64,000 nucleotides of DNA, from positions 4,278,881 to 4,342,880 of the forward strand of contig CM075771.1 of NCBI GenBank assembly GCA_037974665.1, read 5' to 3'. Made by a program: the position numbers and the translations under genes. Shown piece by piece: positions 23,743-35,006 of the stretch (position 1 is the first letter of the stretch; the number at the start of each line of letters is the position of its first letter). The notes beneath the pieces were generated by a model that saw only the letters and a program-made list of their open reading frames with translations, had not been told where the DNA came from and did no database searches. This DNA is from Ehretia macrophylla. Its lineage: Eukaryota; Streptophyta; Magnoliopsida; Boraginales; Ehretiaceae.

Positions 23743-23808
23743 GGAGTAGTTGAAGCAGACCCTCTTGAGGTAATTAAGGAGGAGGAACAGGTGGAGGTGT
23801 TCCCGTGA
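23743..23808 (+). other. Possible acidic mini-exon, element B 5' LTR
   Basis: After TTTTGACAG the frame reads GVVEADPLEVIKEEEQVEVF, then P and TGA. The 3' LTR copy (30964-31029) keeps the frame with one charge change (K to E). Alignable with D (E-G-E-P...E-V-L-V-E-E-E-E-V). No start codon is visible within it. Confidence 0.35.
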
Positions 23809-24261
23809 TTGCACTTCTTTGCTTTGCTGGTGGTTGGTTGCCAGATTTTGTGCGAGCCTTGCTTGATATGTATATTGCTTGGATGTCGCTTAATTTTGAG
23901 GCTTGTAGCCTTGTATGTATTTTCTGGTTTGAGGCCTCTACGGTCTTATGTTGTATAAGTTGGAAGAATGTAAAAGTTGTAAACTTATACCTTGTGACTA
24001 GTAAGGAAATGCATGCTAATGGAGTTGATTAGTGGCATAAATACTTGTGTAGTATGCATATCATTTTAGGTTGCAAAGTTTATTAATAAGAAATGTATAT
24101 TTTAAAGAAAGTTGGCTTGTTTTGATTATTTTATGGCTTTCGCAAGTATTATATTGGTTTTAGGGTTTTCGGATCGTCCGCGGTACAGAGGAGACTCCGT
24201 CCGTGTGTCGGGTCCGGGCTTGGCCTTTTGCGGGGTTGGGTCGGGGCGTGACATCTTTAGG

Positions 24262-24273
24262 TGGTATCAGAGC
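24262..24273 (+). other. Primer binding site, element B (initiator Met tRNA)
   Basis: TGGTATCAGAGC, 8 bp downstream of the LTR end. Confidence 0.92.
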
Positions 24274-24565
24274 ATGATAGTCTTGCATGAGCCGGGATAT
24301 GATTCTCGGTCTGTGGGGTAAAGGTCTAAAATGCTAAAGTGTTTATGTGTGATTGCTAAGTGAAAAGAAAATGATATGGCATGAATTTGTGAACTTAGAA
24401 TGTTTATGTGTTTAAGTGAAATAGTTTGGCAAGTTGAACTTGTCTTATGTGAATTCTGTGATAGAATATTCGATTGTTATTGACTTGAGTGTTATCTAAT
24501 CTTATGTGTTATATTTCTGTCTATAAACTGCTTTTAAATGTTGCCAGCTATTGTGAATTGCTACT

Positions 24566-25708
24566 ATGCCGCCACGTCGTGGTACTCAAGGTATAGGATC
24601 AGATGAAGAGGCAGCAGAACAGGGTCAGCAGCCGTTGCCTGAGCAGTTTATAGCTACTATGACTACTGCAGTAGACTGGATTACACAGGTACTGCATGAG
24701 CAGAGGCAGGACAGGAATAATCCCCAGGGAAATCAAGCTAATCCTGGTGGACAGGGGTACAGAGTTGAGAATAATCAGTTAGAGAAATTTCTGAGGCACG
24801 AGCCGGGAAAGTTCTTCGGAGAGCCGGATGATGAGGCGGCCGAGAGATGGATTAACCGTGTCGAGAAAATTTTCACCGCTTTGAGGTACACAGATGAGGC
24901 AAGAATAGATTATGCGTCATTCTTGTTTGAGGGTGATGCAGAGCAGTGGTGGAATACTGTCAGATTGAGGTGGGATTGTGAGGATGTTCCACGTTTATGG
25001 GATGATTTTGTAAGTGAGTTTCGGGATAAGTATATTCCCGAGATGGCTATGGAAAGGAGGGAAGATGAGTTTGTGGCCCTGAAACAGGGAAATATGACTG
25101 TTGCACAGTACGAGGCTAGGTTTGTTAGCCTGTCGAGGTATATGCCCGAGTTGGTACGGCCGACTAGGAGGATGATACATAGGTTTGTCCGTGGGCTGAG
25201 AATGGACATACAGTTGCATTTGACTGGGCAGACCTACACTACTTTTCCCGAGGCATTTCAGGCAGCCTCGAAGTTTGAGAAATGGAAGGCTGAGATGTTA
25301 GCTGAGAGCAGTCAGCCGAGTAAGAAGCAGTATTTGGGCCAGAGCAGCCAAAGTCAGCCGAGGCAGTATCAGTCTTCTACACAGGTTCCTCAGCAGCGTC
25401 CGTATCAGCCACAGCAGCAGATTCAGGCTAGGCCAGCTGTGACTAGACCCCAGCAGGGAGGTACAGTTCCTACCCCTGCCAGAGCCCCAGCACCTACAGG
25501 AAATACTACAGTTAGGCAAAATCAGCAGTGTAATTATTGTAATCGGTCAGGGCATATTGAGGCTAACTGCTGGAGGAAGAGTGGTAAATGTACGGGTTGT
25601 GGCAGTGATGATCATAGGGTGAGAGATTGCCCTAAGTATAACAATGTTCAGGGTTGTGGTGGAGGCCAAGGTGTTCATAATAGGGCTGCAGGTGCATGTC
25701 CAGCATAG
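24566..25708 (+). pseudogene. gag: gag (capsid/nucleocapsid) part of element B
   Basis: 380 residues before the TAG. Residues ~75-250 form the retrotransposon gag (capsid) domain, with WINRVEKIF, DAEQWWNTV and EFRDKYIP motifs. Residues 250-320 are a Gln/Pro-rich linker. Two CCHC zinc knuckles follow: CNYCNRSGHIEANC (322-335) and CTGCGSDDHRVRDC (342-355). The ATG at 24566 gives the usual N terminus MPPRRG and is 292 bp after the primer site. Two knuckles are common in Tekay-like gags. The stop separates gag from protease in the same frame; read-through suppression is conceivable, but decay is simpler because two more stops follow. Confidence 0.9.
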
Positions 25709-26941
25709 AGAGTTCAGGCTAGGGTCTTTGCACTGGATGCAGAGGAGCTACCCGATACTACAGCTATAGTGGAAGGTACCTTTCTTCTCAATACTCAGCC
25801 AGTTAAAGTTTTGATTGATCCCGGAGCTACACATTCGTTTATAACTCCTGCATGTGCACGATCTGTGAATGTTTGCATTGATAAATTGCCTCATGAAGTT
25901 GAAGTTAGTACGCCTTTGGGTGCAAAATTTGTTACTGAGTCTATTTGCAAATCTTGTGATATATGTATTGAGAACCGTAAATTTCCTGCTGATTTAATTA
26001 TATTACCATTCCGTGACTTTGAAATCATTTTGGGAATGGATTGGTTGGGGAAGTATTATGCTCAGTTGGATTGTAGAACAAAGGTCGTTTATCTTAAGGT
26101 TCCTGACCTACCGGTACTAGAGATTGTTGGGAACTGCAGGGCTGCCCGCATTCCACTTTTATCAGCGATCAAGACTTCTAAGTTGTTGAATAGGGGTTGT
26201 GAAGCTTACTTAGCTTATTTGATCAATCAACCTACTGATAAGTTGAGTTTGAATGAGGTTCCGATTGTTAGAGACTTCCCTGGTGTATTTCCCGAGGAAT
26301 TACCAGGTTTACCACCGGATAGGGAGATTGAGTTCGTGATTGATCTTGTGCCAGGCACTGCGCCAATTTCTAGGAGTCCTTATAGAATGGCATCGGCTGA
26401 ACTTCAAGAGTTAAAAATTCAGCTTCAGAACTTGCTTGAGAAAGGGTTTATACAACCTAGTTCTTCGCCGTGGGGTGCGCCTGTGTTGTTTGTGAGAAAG
26501 AAAGACGGCACGCTACGGTTATGCATTGATTACAGGGGACTTAATCAAGTCACGATTAAGAACAAATACCCCTTACCGTTGATTGAAGAATTGTTTGACC
26601 AGTTGCAGGGTGCGAGTGTTTACTCCAAATTTGACTTGAGGCAGGGTTACTATCAACTTAGGATTCGGAGTGACGATATACCAAAGACGGCATTCAGGAC
26701 TAGATATGGCCACTATGAATTTGTTGTTTTGCTGTTTGGTTTGATGAATGCACCAGCCGCATTCATGGACTTGATGCAGAGAGTTTTCCAACCTTACCTT
26801 GATCAGTTTGTCGTGATCTTTATTGACGACATTTTAGTGTATTCGAAGAACGAGGCTGAACATGAGCAGCACTTGAAGATTGTGTTACAGGCTTTGCAGG
26901 AAAACAAGCTTTTTGCTAAATTCAGCAAGTGCGAGTTCTAA
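25709..26941 (+). pseudogene. pol: protease and reverse transcriptase part of element B pol
   Basis: After a short linker ([10 protein letters not shown]) the aspartic protease motif reads [10 protein letters not shown] at about 25811, with Pro where the family has Ser or Thr after the catalytic Asp; this probably impairs the enzyme. The [11 protein letters not shown] flap/core region follows. Reverse transcriptase begins near 26300: [34 protein letters not shown], and the catalytic FIDDILVYS at about 26819. The frame stops with TAA at 26939 right after KCEF, where the thumb/connection region should continue with Trp. Codon usage and frame are unbroken on both sides of the stop. Confidence 0.9.
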
Positions 26942-29056
26942 TTGAATCAGATATCTTTTCTAGGCCATATCATTTCAGATCGAGGAATTTCAGTGGACCC
27001 AGCTAAGATTGAAGTTGTTTCATCTTGGAAGAGACCTGAGACGGTGTCAGAGATTCGGAGTTTTCTTGGATTGGCAGGTTACTACCGGAGATTTGTTAAA
27101 GACTTCTCCAAAATTTCTGGGCCTTTAAGCCAATTGACTAGGAAGAAAGTTGCTTACAACTGGGATGCCAAATGTGAATCCAGTTTCCAAGAATTGAAGA
27201 AGAGACTAACTACAGCTCCTATACTAGCTTTACCTGAGGGAACAGAGAACTTCGTTGTCTACAGTGATGCATCTAAGGAAGGATTGGGCTGTGTTTTAAT
27301 GCAGAATGGTAAGGTGATTGCTTATGCTTCTAGGAAATTGAAACCTTATGAAGTCAATTACCCTACACATGATCTTGAGTTAGCTGCAGTTGTGTTTGCA
27401 TTGAAGAAGTGGCGTCATTACTTGTGGGGTTGCATATTTGAAATATTTACTGACCACAAGAGTCTCAAGTATTTGTTTTCACAGAAGGATCTGAATATGA
27501 GGCAGCGAAGATGGCTAGAGCTTTTGGGTGGTTACAACTGTTCTATTAACTATGTGCCAGGTAAGGCAAATGTTGTTGCTGATGCTTTGAGCCGAAAGGC
27601 TACTGTTGCAAGCTTGATTATCAAGGATTGGGAGACTTTGGAAGAAATTTGTTCATGGAAGCCAAAAGCTACTGAGGTAGGGATACGATTTGCTAGTTTG
27701 CAGATTCAGTCAGGGTTGCTAGCACAGATCAGAGAAGCTCAGAAGACTGATCCTCACATCTTAAAGATCCAAGAAAAATCAAAAGGGGGAGAGTCGGAGT
27801 TTAAATTACATGCAGATGGCATCTTCAGATTTCGGGATAGAGTATGTGTTCCTGATGATCCGACTTTGAAGAATGAGATCCTGTCCGAGGCACATAATTC
27901 GAGGTATACGATTCACCCGAGCAGTACAAAAATGTATAGAGATTTGAAACAACACTTCTGGTGGAACAATATGAAGAGGGAGATTGCTGGGTATGTATCC
28001 AAATGTTTGACTTGTCAGAGGGTTAAAGTTCAGCATCAGAGGCCAGCCGAACTTCTACAGCCGTTGTCGATTCCGCAATGGAAGTGGGTACATATAACAA
28101 TGGACCTTGTGACCGATCTTCCTAGATCTCCGAGAGGATGTGATTCTGTTTGGGTTGTTGTGGACCGCTTGACTAAAGTTACACATTTTATTTCCGTGAA
28201 CAAACAGGATAGCCTTGATAAGCTAGCTGAGCTTTATGTTGCTAATATTGTGAGATTGCATGGAGTACCACAGAGTATAGTATCAGATAGAGATCCCAGA
28301 TTCAGATCTCGTTTTTGGCAGAAGTTGCAAGAGGCCATGGGAACTAAGTTGAGCTTCAGCACTGCATATCATTCACAAACTGATGGCCAGTCTGAGAGAA
28401 CCATCAGGATCTTGGAAGACATGCTTCGGGCATGTGTGCTTGACTTTGGGAAGAATTGGGAGAAGTTTTTGCTTTTAGCGGAGTTCGCCTACAACAATAG
28501 TTATCAATCTACTATCGGTATGGCTCCCTACGAGGCGTTGTATGGTCGAAAATGCAGATCCCTGTTATATTGGGAAGAGGTTGGAGAGATGAGAATAGTT
28601 GATCCGACTGTGTTACCTGAGATGATTAAGATGGTAGATAATGTTCACCTTATTCGCCAACGTATGCTTACAGCTCAGAGTCGTCAGAAGAGTTATGCGG
28701 ATAAGCACCGTCGGGATCTTGAGTTTGATTTGGGAGATTGGGTGTTTCTTAAGATTTCTCCACGGAAGGGTTTGATTCGGCACGGTAAGAGCGGGAAGCT
28801 TAATCCCAGGTATATGGGTCCGTATGAGATCACCGAAAAGGTAGGTCCTTTGGCTTATCGATTAGCTTTGCCTCCGAGCTTGTCGAGACTGCACGATGTG
28901 TTCCACGTGTCTATGTTGAAGAAGTATCATCCAGACCCTTCACATGTACTTGAACCAGAGCCTTTGCAGATTGAAGAGAAGTTGTCTTATGAAGAGAAAC
29001 AAATTAGAATTATGGATCGGAAAATTCAGGAGCTTCGCAGAAAGAGTATTCCGTAA
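26942..29056 (+). pseudogene. pol: RT end, RNase H and integrase part of element B pol
   Basis: Residues counted from 26942. SFLGHIIS and [12 protein letters not shown] (1-50) close the RT. RNase H has D109 (YSDAS), E146, D171 (FTDHKSL) and D214 (ADALSR), all four catalytic acids. Integrase has the HHCC zinc site H318, H325, C355, C358 and the D388-D449-E485 triad with 35 residues between the last two. GPY/F motif ([17 protein letters not shown]) lies near 620, then [12 protein letters not shown]. So this segment is catalytically intact by inspection. It ends at TAA 29054 in the middle of the chromodomain-like region. Confidence 0.92.
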
Positions 29057-29182
29057 GTAAAGGTTCTGTGGAATCATCATGGGTTTGAGGAAGCAACTTG
29101 GGAAAGAGAGGACCAGGTTCGGGATCAGTATCCGGAGTTGTTTGTTGACCAGGTAGGAATTGCGTGGGCGCAATTGTTTTAA
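29057..29182 (+). pseudogene. pol: C-terminal chromodomain-like end of element B pol
   Basis: Same frame after the third stop: VKVLWNHHGFEEATWERED, then QYPELF. Together with [14 protein letters not shown] before the stop this is the group II chromodomain pattern of plant chromoviruses, which may steer integration to heterochromatin. The terminal TAA overlaps the purine tract. Confidence 0.85.
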
Positions 29183-29193
29183 GGGGGAGAGGG
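29181..29193 (+). other. Polypurine tract, element B
   Basis: AAGGGGGAGAGGG directly precedes the 3' LTR start TGTAATACCC. Confidence 0.92.
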
Positions 29194-31474
29194 TGTAATA
29201 CCCGAGCCCAGAATGTGAAAATTCCTTGTTTATTATTTTGAAAATTATATTTCCTTAAATTCTTTGTGAATTAATTGTTACTTTCTTGCCGTCGCAACGT
29301 GCATTGCATTTAAGGAGTGATAGATAGAGAACGATTTCTAGTCCTCAGCAAATAGTGAAACTAGTATTTAGATGACTTAAATTTTATATTTTAATTGTTG
29401 CTAGCTAGAATTAATTTTGGTGTTAGTTATTTAGCTTAAAATTGCACAAAAATAAGTCATTTTGACCAATTTTAAGTTGTTTGACCAACCTTGACCAACT
29501 TTGACTAAGTCATCACCTTAATAAGCTTAAAACAATACAAAAAAAAAGAAAGAAAAGCTGAAAGCAGAGAGAGAGCAGGCCGAGAGCTTCTTAGAGAAAA
29601 AAAAAACCTTTCAACCTTCCAATCGTTCAATCTTCGTGTGAACTCGTGCGGGGTGGTTTCCGAGGTGACTAGCGTTGTTTTCCTAGCGACTAGGAGTGCC
29701 TAAGGTGAGGGAAGCATGTTATTTTCGCATTTAAACGTTATGTATGTTAACTTTGTAAATTTTGAGATTTATCCGTAGATTGTTATTTAAAGCGATTTGA
29801 TGCTTCTAGAATGTTCCTTGGCAATTGTAGAACGTGTATTTATAGCTTTTTAGCATTTTCTACAGTTAAATGTTGTGATTACAAATTAAATTGTCAATTG
29901 AATAGTGTTTTATGAATAGTAAAACCTTGGAACGTTGAAGTTGCGCTGTTATGCTTTCCGTTGATGTAGAATTGTGCTAGGTATGCTAGAATGCCTAAAT
30001 GCATGGTTTGTTTGGGTTGCGTAGTGGAAAAAACGAGAATTATGCCTTTGGGAAAGTCGGGGTTGTTTAGGTCGACTTTAGCATTTTCTCATTTTGCGTG
30101 TTGGCATTGTATCGGGAGGCCATGGAAGCACTTTTGGTGCGATTATGGCGTTGGTTGGGTGTTTGGTTGTTATAGTTGTAGTTCAAACGAGAAAGGGGGA
30201 AATCGGGGCTTTGCGCGAGTTCTAGGGTAAAGTAAGGTTTTGGGGTCTTTAGACGTGCCTTATGGTGACCTAGGAGGATTGGCGAAGTCGGTTTCCAGAA
30301 CTCGTGGCTCGTTTGGAAATGGTAGGGTTTTGATAGTTGGGGCTGGTTTGTGTTTTTGTGTGTTTTCTTGACTTTATGCCTATAGAATGCTTAGGGTTGT
30401 TTGAAATACATGTTTGAATTGATTTGGATTGAAATGCTTATCAATTGCTGCTATTGCGTGCGAGAGTAACCTACTTTGTTATTCTCCCACGTGTGGCTTT
30501 ATCGCTTGTTTATCGCCTTGTATCGAGTCTTGCATTGCATAGTGTCTCGCGCGTGAGTGATGGGCCTCTCTGGGTAGCCTCGGGTTGCCAGTGTTGGTTG
30601 CTCTAACTCCGCTGCTATTCCTTTTCTCGCTTGGGTTGCCTCCCAGGGAGATTTGGGTCGTAGGTTGATGGATACTTCCGGGGTATTCCAAACTGGTGTT
30701 ATAAGGTGGTTTGGGCCGGCGCGTCGTCATCAAATTCTTGAATGAAAGTTGCTCGTGAAAAGAGTACCGTATCCTTTGAGTGAATGTTTATAGTCTTTAA
30801 TGATTGCCTTGTTATGATATTGACTTGTTTGTATCTTTAAATGTTAATTGTATGTATTGCTTGGCTAATTGCATTGCATACTCCTCTCATCTCCGTCCTT
30901 GAGACCAATTGCCCTCGCTGAGCAATAGTTTTTGCTCATTCCTCTCTATACTATATTTTGACAGGAGTAGTTGAAGCAGACCCTCTTGAGGTAATTGAGG
31001 AGGAGGAACAAGTGGAGGTGTTCCCGTGATTGTACTTCTTTGCTTTGCTGGTGGTTGGTTGCCAGATTTTGTGCGAGCCTTGCTTGATATGTATATTGCT
31101 TGGATGTCGCTTAATTTTGAGGCTTGTAGCCTTGTATGTATTTTATGGTTTGAGGCCTCTATGGTCTTATGTTGTATAAGTTGGAAGAATGTAAAAGTTG
31201 TAAACTTATACCTTGTGACTAGTAAGGAAATGCATGCTAATAGAGTTGATTAGTGGCATATATACTTGTGTAGTATGCATATCATTTTGGGTTGCAAAGT
31301 TTATTAATAAGAAATGTATATTTTAAAGAAAGTTGGCTTGTTTTGATTATTTTATGGCTTTCGCAAGTATTATATTGGTTTTAGGGTTTTCGGATCGTCC
31401 GCGGTACAGAGGAGACTCCGTCCGTGTGTCGAGTCCGGGCTTGGCCTTTTGCGGGGTCAGGTCGGGGCGTGACA
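29194..31474 (+). repeat. 3' LTR of element B
   Basis: 2281 bp, almost identical to the 5' LTR, differing by scattered substitutions (for example GATAGATAG for GATAACTAG) and 1-2 bp A-tract indels. It repeats the donor-like AAGGTGAGG near 29703, hairpins (30570-30651), and acidic frame (30964-31029). The 5S spacer resumes with CCCGGTCACAAACC. Confidence 0.93.
30964..31029 (+). other. Possible acidic mini-exon, element B 3' LTR
   Basis: Copy of 23743-23808 with the same stop; the frame is maintained with one Lys to Glu change. Confidence 0.35.
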
Positions 31475-31624
31475 CCCGGTCACAAACCCTACGCCCTCAG
31501 TTTGTGGGCCCGGCTTCTACGTGAAGCGAAGTTGCCTTGCCCAATGTTCCGTGGGATTCGGTAATAGAGATTTGGAGGATAAAATATCTTGGCAATCCTA
31601 ACCAGGGCAAAAAAAATTGAAAAG

Positions 31625-31743
31625 GGGGTGCAACACGAGTACTACCCAGGGGGTCACCCATCCTTGTACTATTCTCGCCCAAGCACGCTTAACTTCGGAG
31701 TTCTGATGGGATCCATTGCATTAGTGATAGTATGATTGCACCA
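31625..31743 (-). rRNA. 5S rRNA: 5S rRNA copy 17
   Basis: Full length. Differences: GAGTACTACCC, CCTTGTA, CTATTCTC, CATTGCA, GTGATAG, TTGCACCA. Confidence 0.86.
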
Positions 31744-32301
31744 GTCATGATGAGGGCACAATTCCTATATGTGTTAACGGACCACAGTGCCAGCCTAGAG
31801 AGATGGCCCATTCAAAAGGCCCAATGGGCTTACCGACAACCCATCCGCTTCAACAACACAGCATCCTCGCAAGACGTGTTATTGACACATTGTAGGGACC
31901 TTTGATGTACCGCGAGTCAGGTTGTCGTCCTTTTAACAGCTCACGACGTACGATACGGGACGAAAAAACATGGCAAAAGAAGAAAAATGTCCTGAAACAG
32001 ATGAAAACATTTGAGTTTGGGCTCCAAAAAGGGGCACAGCGAGCAGGCTGGCTGCCCTCGTCCTACAGCTCTCAGACAGCTTTGCAACGGTATGTTGTGC
32101 GCCGCTTAACTCCTTACGGATCAAATGTTATGGGTACCGTAGCGACGGAGACCTAGTCACAAACCTTACGCCCTCGGTTTGCGGGCCCGGCCTCTACGTG
32201 AAGCGAAGTTGTCTTGCCCAATGTTCCGTGGGATGCAGTAATAGAGATTTGGTGGATAAAGTATCTTGGCAACCCTAACCAGGGCAAAAAAAATTGAAAA
32301 G

Positions 32302-32420
32302 GGGGTGCAACACGAGGACTTCCCAGGGGGTCACCCATCCTATTACTACTCTAGCCCAAGCACACTTAACTTCAGAGTTCTGATGGGATCCGGTGCATTA
32401 GTGGTGGTATGATCGCACCT
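32302..32420 (-). rRNA. 5S rRNA: 5S rRNA copy 18
   Basis: Full length. Differences: CCTATTAC, CTAGCCC, CACACTT, TTCAGAG, GTGGTGG, GCACCT. Sister of copy 13 by shared variants and flank. Confidence 0.87.
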
Positions 32421-32977
32421 GTCATGTTGTGGGAACAATTCCTATATGTGTTAACGGTTCACAGTGCCAGCCTAGAGAGATGGCCCATTCAAAAGGCCCA
32501 ATGTGCTTAACGACAACCCATCCACTTCAACAACGCAGCATCCTCGCAAGACGTGATATCGACACGTTGTAGGGCCCTCTGATGTACTGTGAGTCAGGTT
32601 GTCCTCCTTTTAACAGCTCACAACGTACGATACAGGATGGAAAAACAGGGCAAAAGAAGAAAAGTGTCCGGAAACTGATGAAAACATCCGATTTTGGGCA
32701 CCAAAAAGGGCACAGCGAGCAAGCTGGCTGCACCAATCGTAGAGCTCTCGGAGAGCTTTGCAACGGTATGTTGTGCGCCGTGTAACTCCTTACGGATCAA
32801 ATGTTTTGGGCACCGGAGCGACGGAGACCTGGTCACAAACCCTACGCCCTCGGTTTGCGGGCCCGGCCTCTACGTGAAGCGAAGTTTTCTTGCTCATTGT
32901 TCCGTGGGATTCGGTAATAGAGATTTGGAGGATAAACTATCTTGGCAATCCTAACCGGGGCAAAAAAAATTGAAAAG

Positions 32978-33096
32978 GGGGTGCAACACGAGGACTTCCC
33001 AAGGGGTCACCCATCCTAGTACTACTCTCACCCAAGAACGCTTAACTTCGGAGTTCTGATGGGATCCGTTGCATTAGTGCTGGTATGATCGCACCC
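32978..33096 (-). rRNA. 5S rRNA: 5S rRNA copy 19
   Basis: Full length. Differences: CCCAAGGGG, CTCACCC, AGAACGC, CGTTGCA. Confidence 0.88.
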
Positions 33097-33655
33097 GTCA
33101 TGATGAGGGCACAATTCCTATATGTGTTAAAGGTTCACAGTGCCAGCCTAGAGAGATGGCCCATTCAAAAGGCCCAATGGGCTTAACGACAACCCATCTG
33201 CTTCAACAACGAAGCATCCTTGCAAGACGTGATATGGACACGTTGTAGGGCCCTCTGATGTACAACGAGTCAAGTTGTCGTCCTTTTAACAGCTCACGAC
33301 GTACGATACGGGACGGAAAAACAAGGCAAAAAAAGAAAAGTCTCCTGAAACTGATGAAAACATTCGATTTTGGGCTCCAAAAATGGGCACATGGAGCAAG
33401 CTGGTTGCCCCTGTCGTAGAGCTCTCAGAGAGCTTTGCAACGGTATGCTGTGCGCCGCGTAACTCCTTACGGATCAAATGTTATGGGCACCTGAGCGACG
33501 GAGACCTGGTCACAAACCCTACGCCCTCGGTTTGCGGGCTCGGCCTCTACGTGAAGTGAAGTTGTCTTGCCCAATGTTCCATGGGATTCGGTAATAGAGA
33601 TTTGGTGGATAAAGTATCTTGGCAACCCTAACCAGGGCAAAAAAAATAGAAAAAG

Positions 33656-33774
33656 GGGGTGCAACACGAGGACTTCCAAGGGGGTCACCCATCCTAGTAC
33701 TACTCTCGCCCAAGCACGCTTAACTTCGGAGTTCTGATGGGATCCGGTGCATTAGTGCTGGTATCATCGCATCC
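33656..33774 (-). rRNA. 5S rRNA: 5S rRNA copy 20
   Basis: Full length with few changes: CCAAGGGGG, TATCATC and GCATCC. The A box and intermediate element match the consensus. Confidence 0.9.
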
Positions 33775-34332
33775 ATCATGTTGAGGGCACAATTCCTATA
33801 TGTGTTAACGGTTCACAGTGCCAGCCTAGGGAGATGGCCCATTCAAAAGGCCCAATGGGCTAAACGACAACCCATCCGCTTTAACAACACAGCATCCTCG
33901 TAAGACGTGATATCGACACGTTGTAGGGCCCTCTGATGTACTACGAGTCAGGTTGTCATCCTTTTAACAGCTCACGACGTACGATCCGGGACGAAAAAAC
34001 AGGGCAAACAAGGAAAAGTGTCCTGAAACTGATGAAAACATTCGATTTTGGGCTTCAAAAATGGGCACAACGAGCAATCTAGCTGCCCCCGTCGTAGAAC
34101 TCTCAGAGAGCTTTGCAACGGTATGCTGTGCACCGCGTAACTCCTTACGGATCAAAAGTTAAGGGCACCGGAGCGACGGAGACCTGGTCACAAACCCTAC
34201 GCCCTCGGTTTGCGGGCCCGGCCTCTACGTGAAGCGAAGTTGTCTTACCCAATGTTCCTTGGGATTCAGTAATAGAGATTTGGAGGATAAAGTATCCTGG
34301 CAATCCTAACCAGGGCAAAAAAAATTGAAAAG

Positions 34333-34450
34333 AGGGTGCAACACGAGGACTTCCAGGGGGTCACGCATCCTAGTACAACTCTTGCCCAAGAACACTTAAC
34401 TTCGGAGTTCTGATGGGATCCGTTGCATTAGTGCTGGTATGATCACACCC
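34333..34450 (-). rRNA. 5S rRNA: 5S rRNA copy 21, 1-nt deletion
   Basis: 118 nt; one base lost in CTTCCAGGGGG. Also ACGCATCC, AGTACAACTCTTG, AGAACAC, CGTTGCA, ATCACACCC. Confidence 0.84.
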
Positions 34451-35006
34451 GTCATGATGAGAGCACAATTCCTATATGTGTTAACGGTTCACAGTGCCAG
34501 CCTAGAGAGATGGCCCATTCAAAAGGCCCAATGGGCTTAACGACAACCCATCCGTTTCAACAACACAGCATCCTCGCAAGACGTAATATCGACACGTTGT
34601 AGGGCCCTCTGGTGCACCACGAGTCAGGTTGTCGTCCTTTTAACAGCTCACGACAGACGATACGGGACGGAAAAACAGGGCAAAAAAAGAAAAGTCTCTT
34701 GAAACTGATTAAAAGGTTCGATTTTGGGATCCAAAAAGGGCACATTGAGCAAGCTAGCTACCCTCGTCGTAGAGTTCTCAAAGTGCTTTGCAACGGTATG
34801 TTGTGTGCCGCGTAACTCCTTACGGATCAAAAGTTATGGGCACCGGAGCGACGGAGACTTGGTCACAAACCCTACGCCCTCGGTTTGCGGGCCCTGCCTC
34901 TACGTGAAGCGAAGTTGTCTTGCCCAATGTTCCGTGGGATTCGATAATAGAGATTTGGTGGATAAAGTATCTTGGCAACCCTAACTAGGCAAAAAAAATT
35001 GAAATG

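Larger units (their letters stand above)
21978..24253 (+). repeat. 5' LTR of element B
   Basis: Starts TGTAATACCCGAGCC and ends GGTCGGGGCGTGACA. Inside, in order: a leader with a CTAAGGTGAGG donor-like site (22480-22490), the structured module (about 23347-23470), ACCGTATCCTTT (near 23545), CCCTCGCTGAGC, an acceptor-like TATATTTTGACAG and an acidic mini-frame (23743-23808), then GTCCGCGGTACAGAGG (shared with solo LTR D) near the end. ORFs at 22782, 23805 and 24112 recur in the 3' LTR but show no family resemblance. Confidence 0.93.
24566..29182 (+). pseudogene. gag-pol polyprotein frame of element B, disrupted by three in-frame stops
   Basis: One continuous frame of 1539 codons runs from ATG 24566 to a TAA at 29180-29182 inside the purine tract, the normal length for a plant chromovirus. 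It is broken by TAG at 25706-25708 (end of gag), TAA at 26939-26941 (within reverse transcriptase) and TAA at 29054-29056 (within the chromodomain). There is no frameshift. All three are point changes of sense codons, judged from the continuing homology on both sides. The encoded machinery would package the RNA, copy it to DNA with the iMet primer and integrate it. This copy is presumably not autonomous. Confidence 0.93.
21978..31474 (+). mobile_element. Element B: complete Tekay-like chromovirus (Ty3/gypsy LTR retrotransposon)
   Basis: A 9497-bp element with LTRs of 2276 and 2281 bp, TG...CA ends, an initiator-Met primer site 8 bp after the 5' LTR, one gag-pol reading frame and a purine tract abutting the 3' LTR. 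Domain order gag, protease, reverse transcriptase, RNase H, integrase, GPY/F, chromodomain-like end places it in the plant chromoviruses, most like Tekay/Del. Target duplication: CCCTG (21973-21977) and CCCGG (31475-31479), each one base from the 5S-spacer word CCTGG. Removing the element and one copy gives a 677-bp unit. The LTRs are nearly identical by eye, so insertion is younger than that of A, but three in-frame stops prevent a full polyprotein. Confidence 0.95.
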
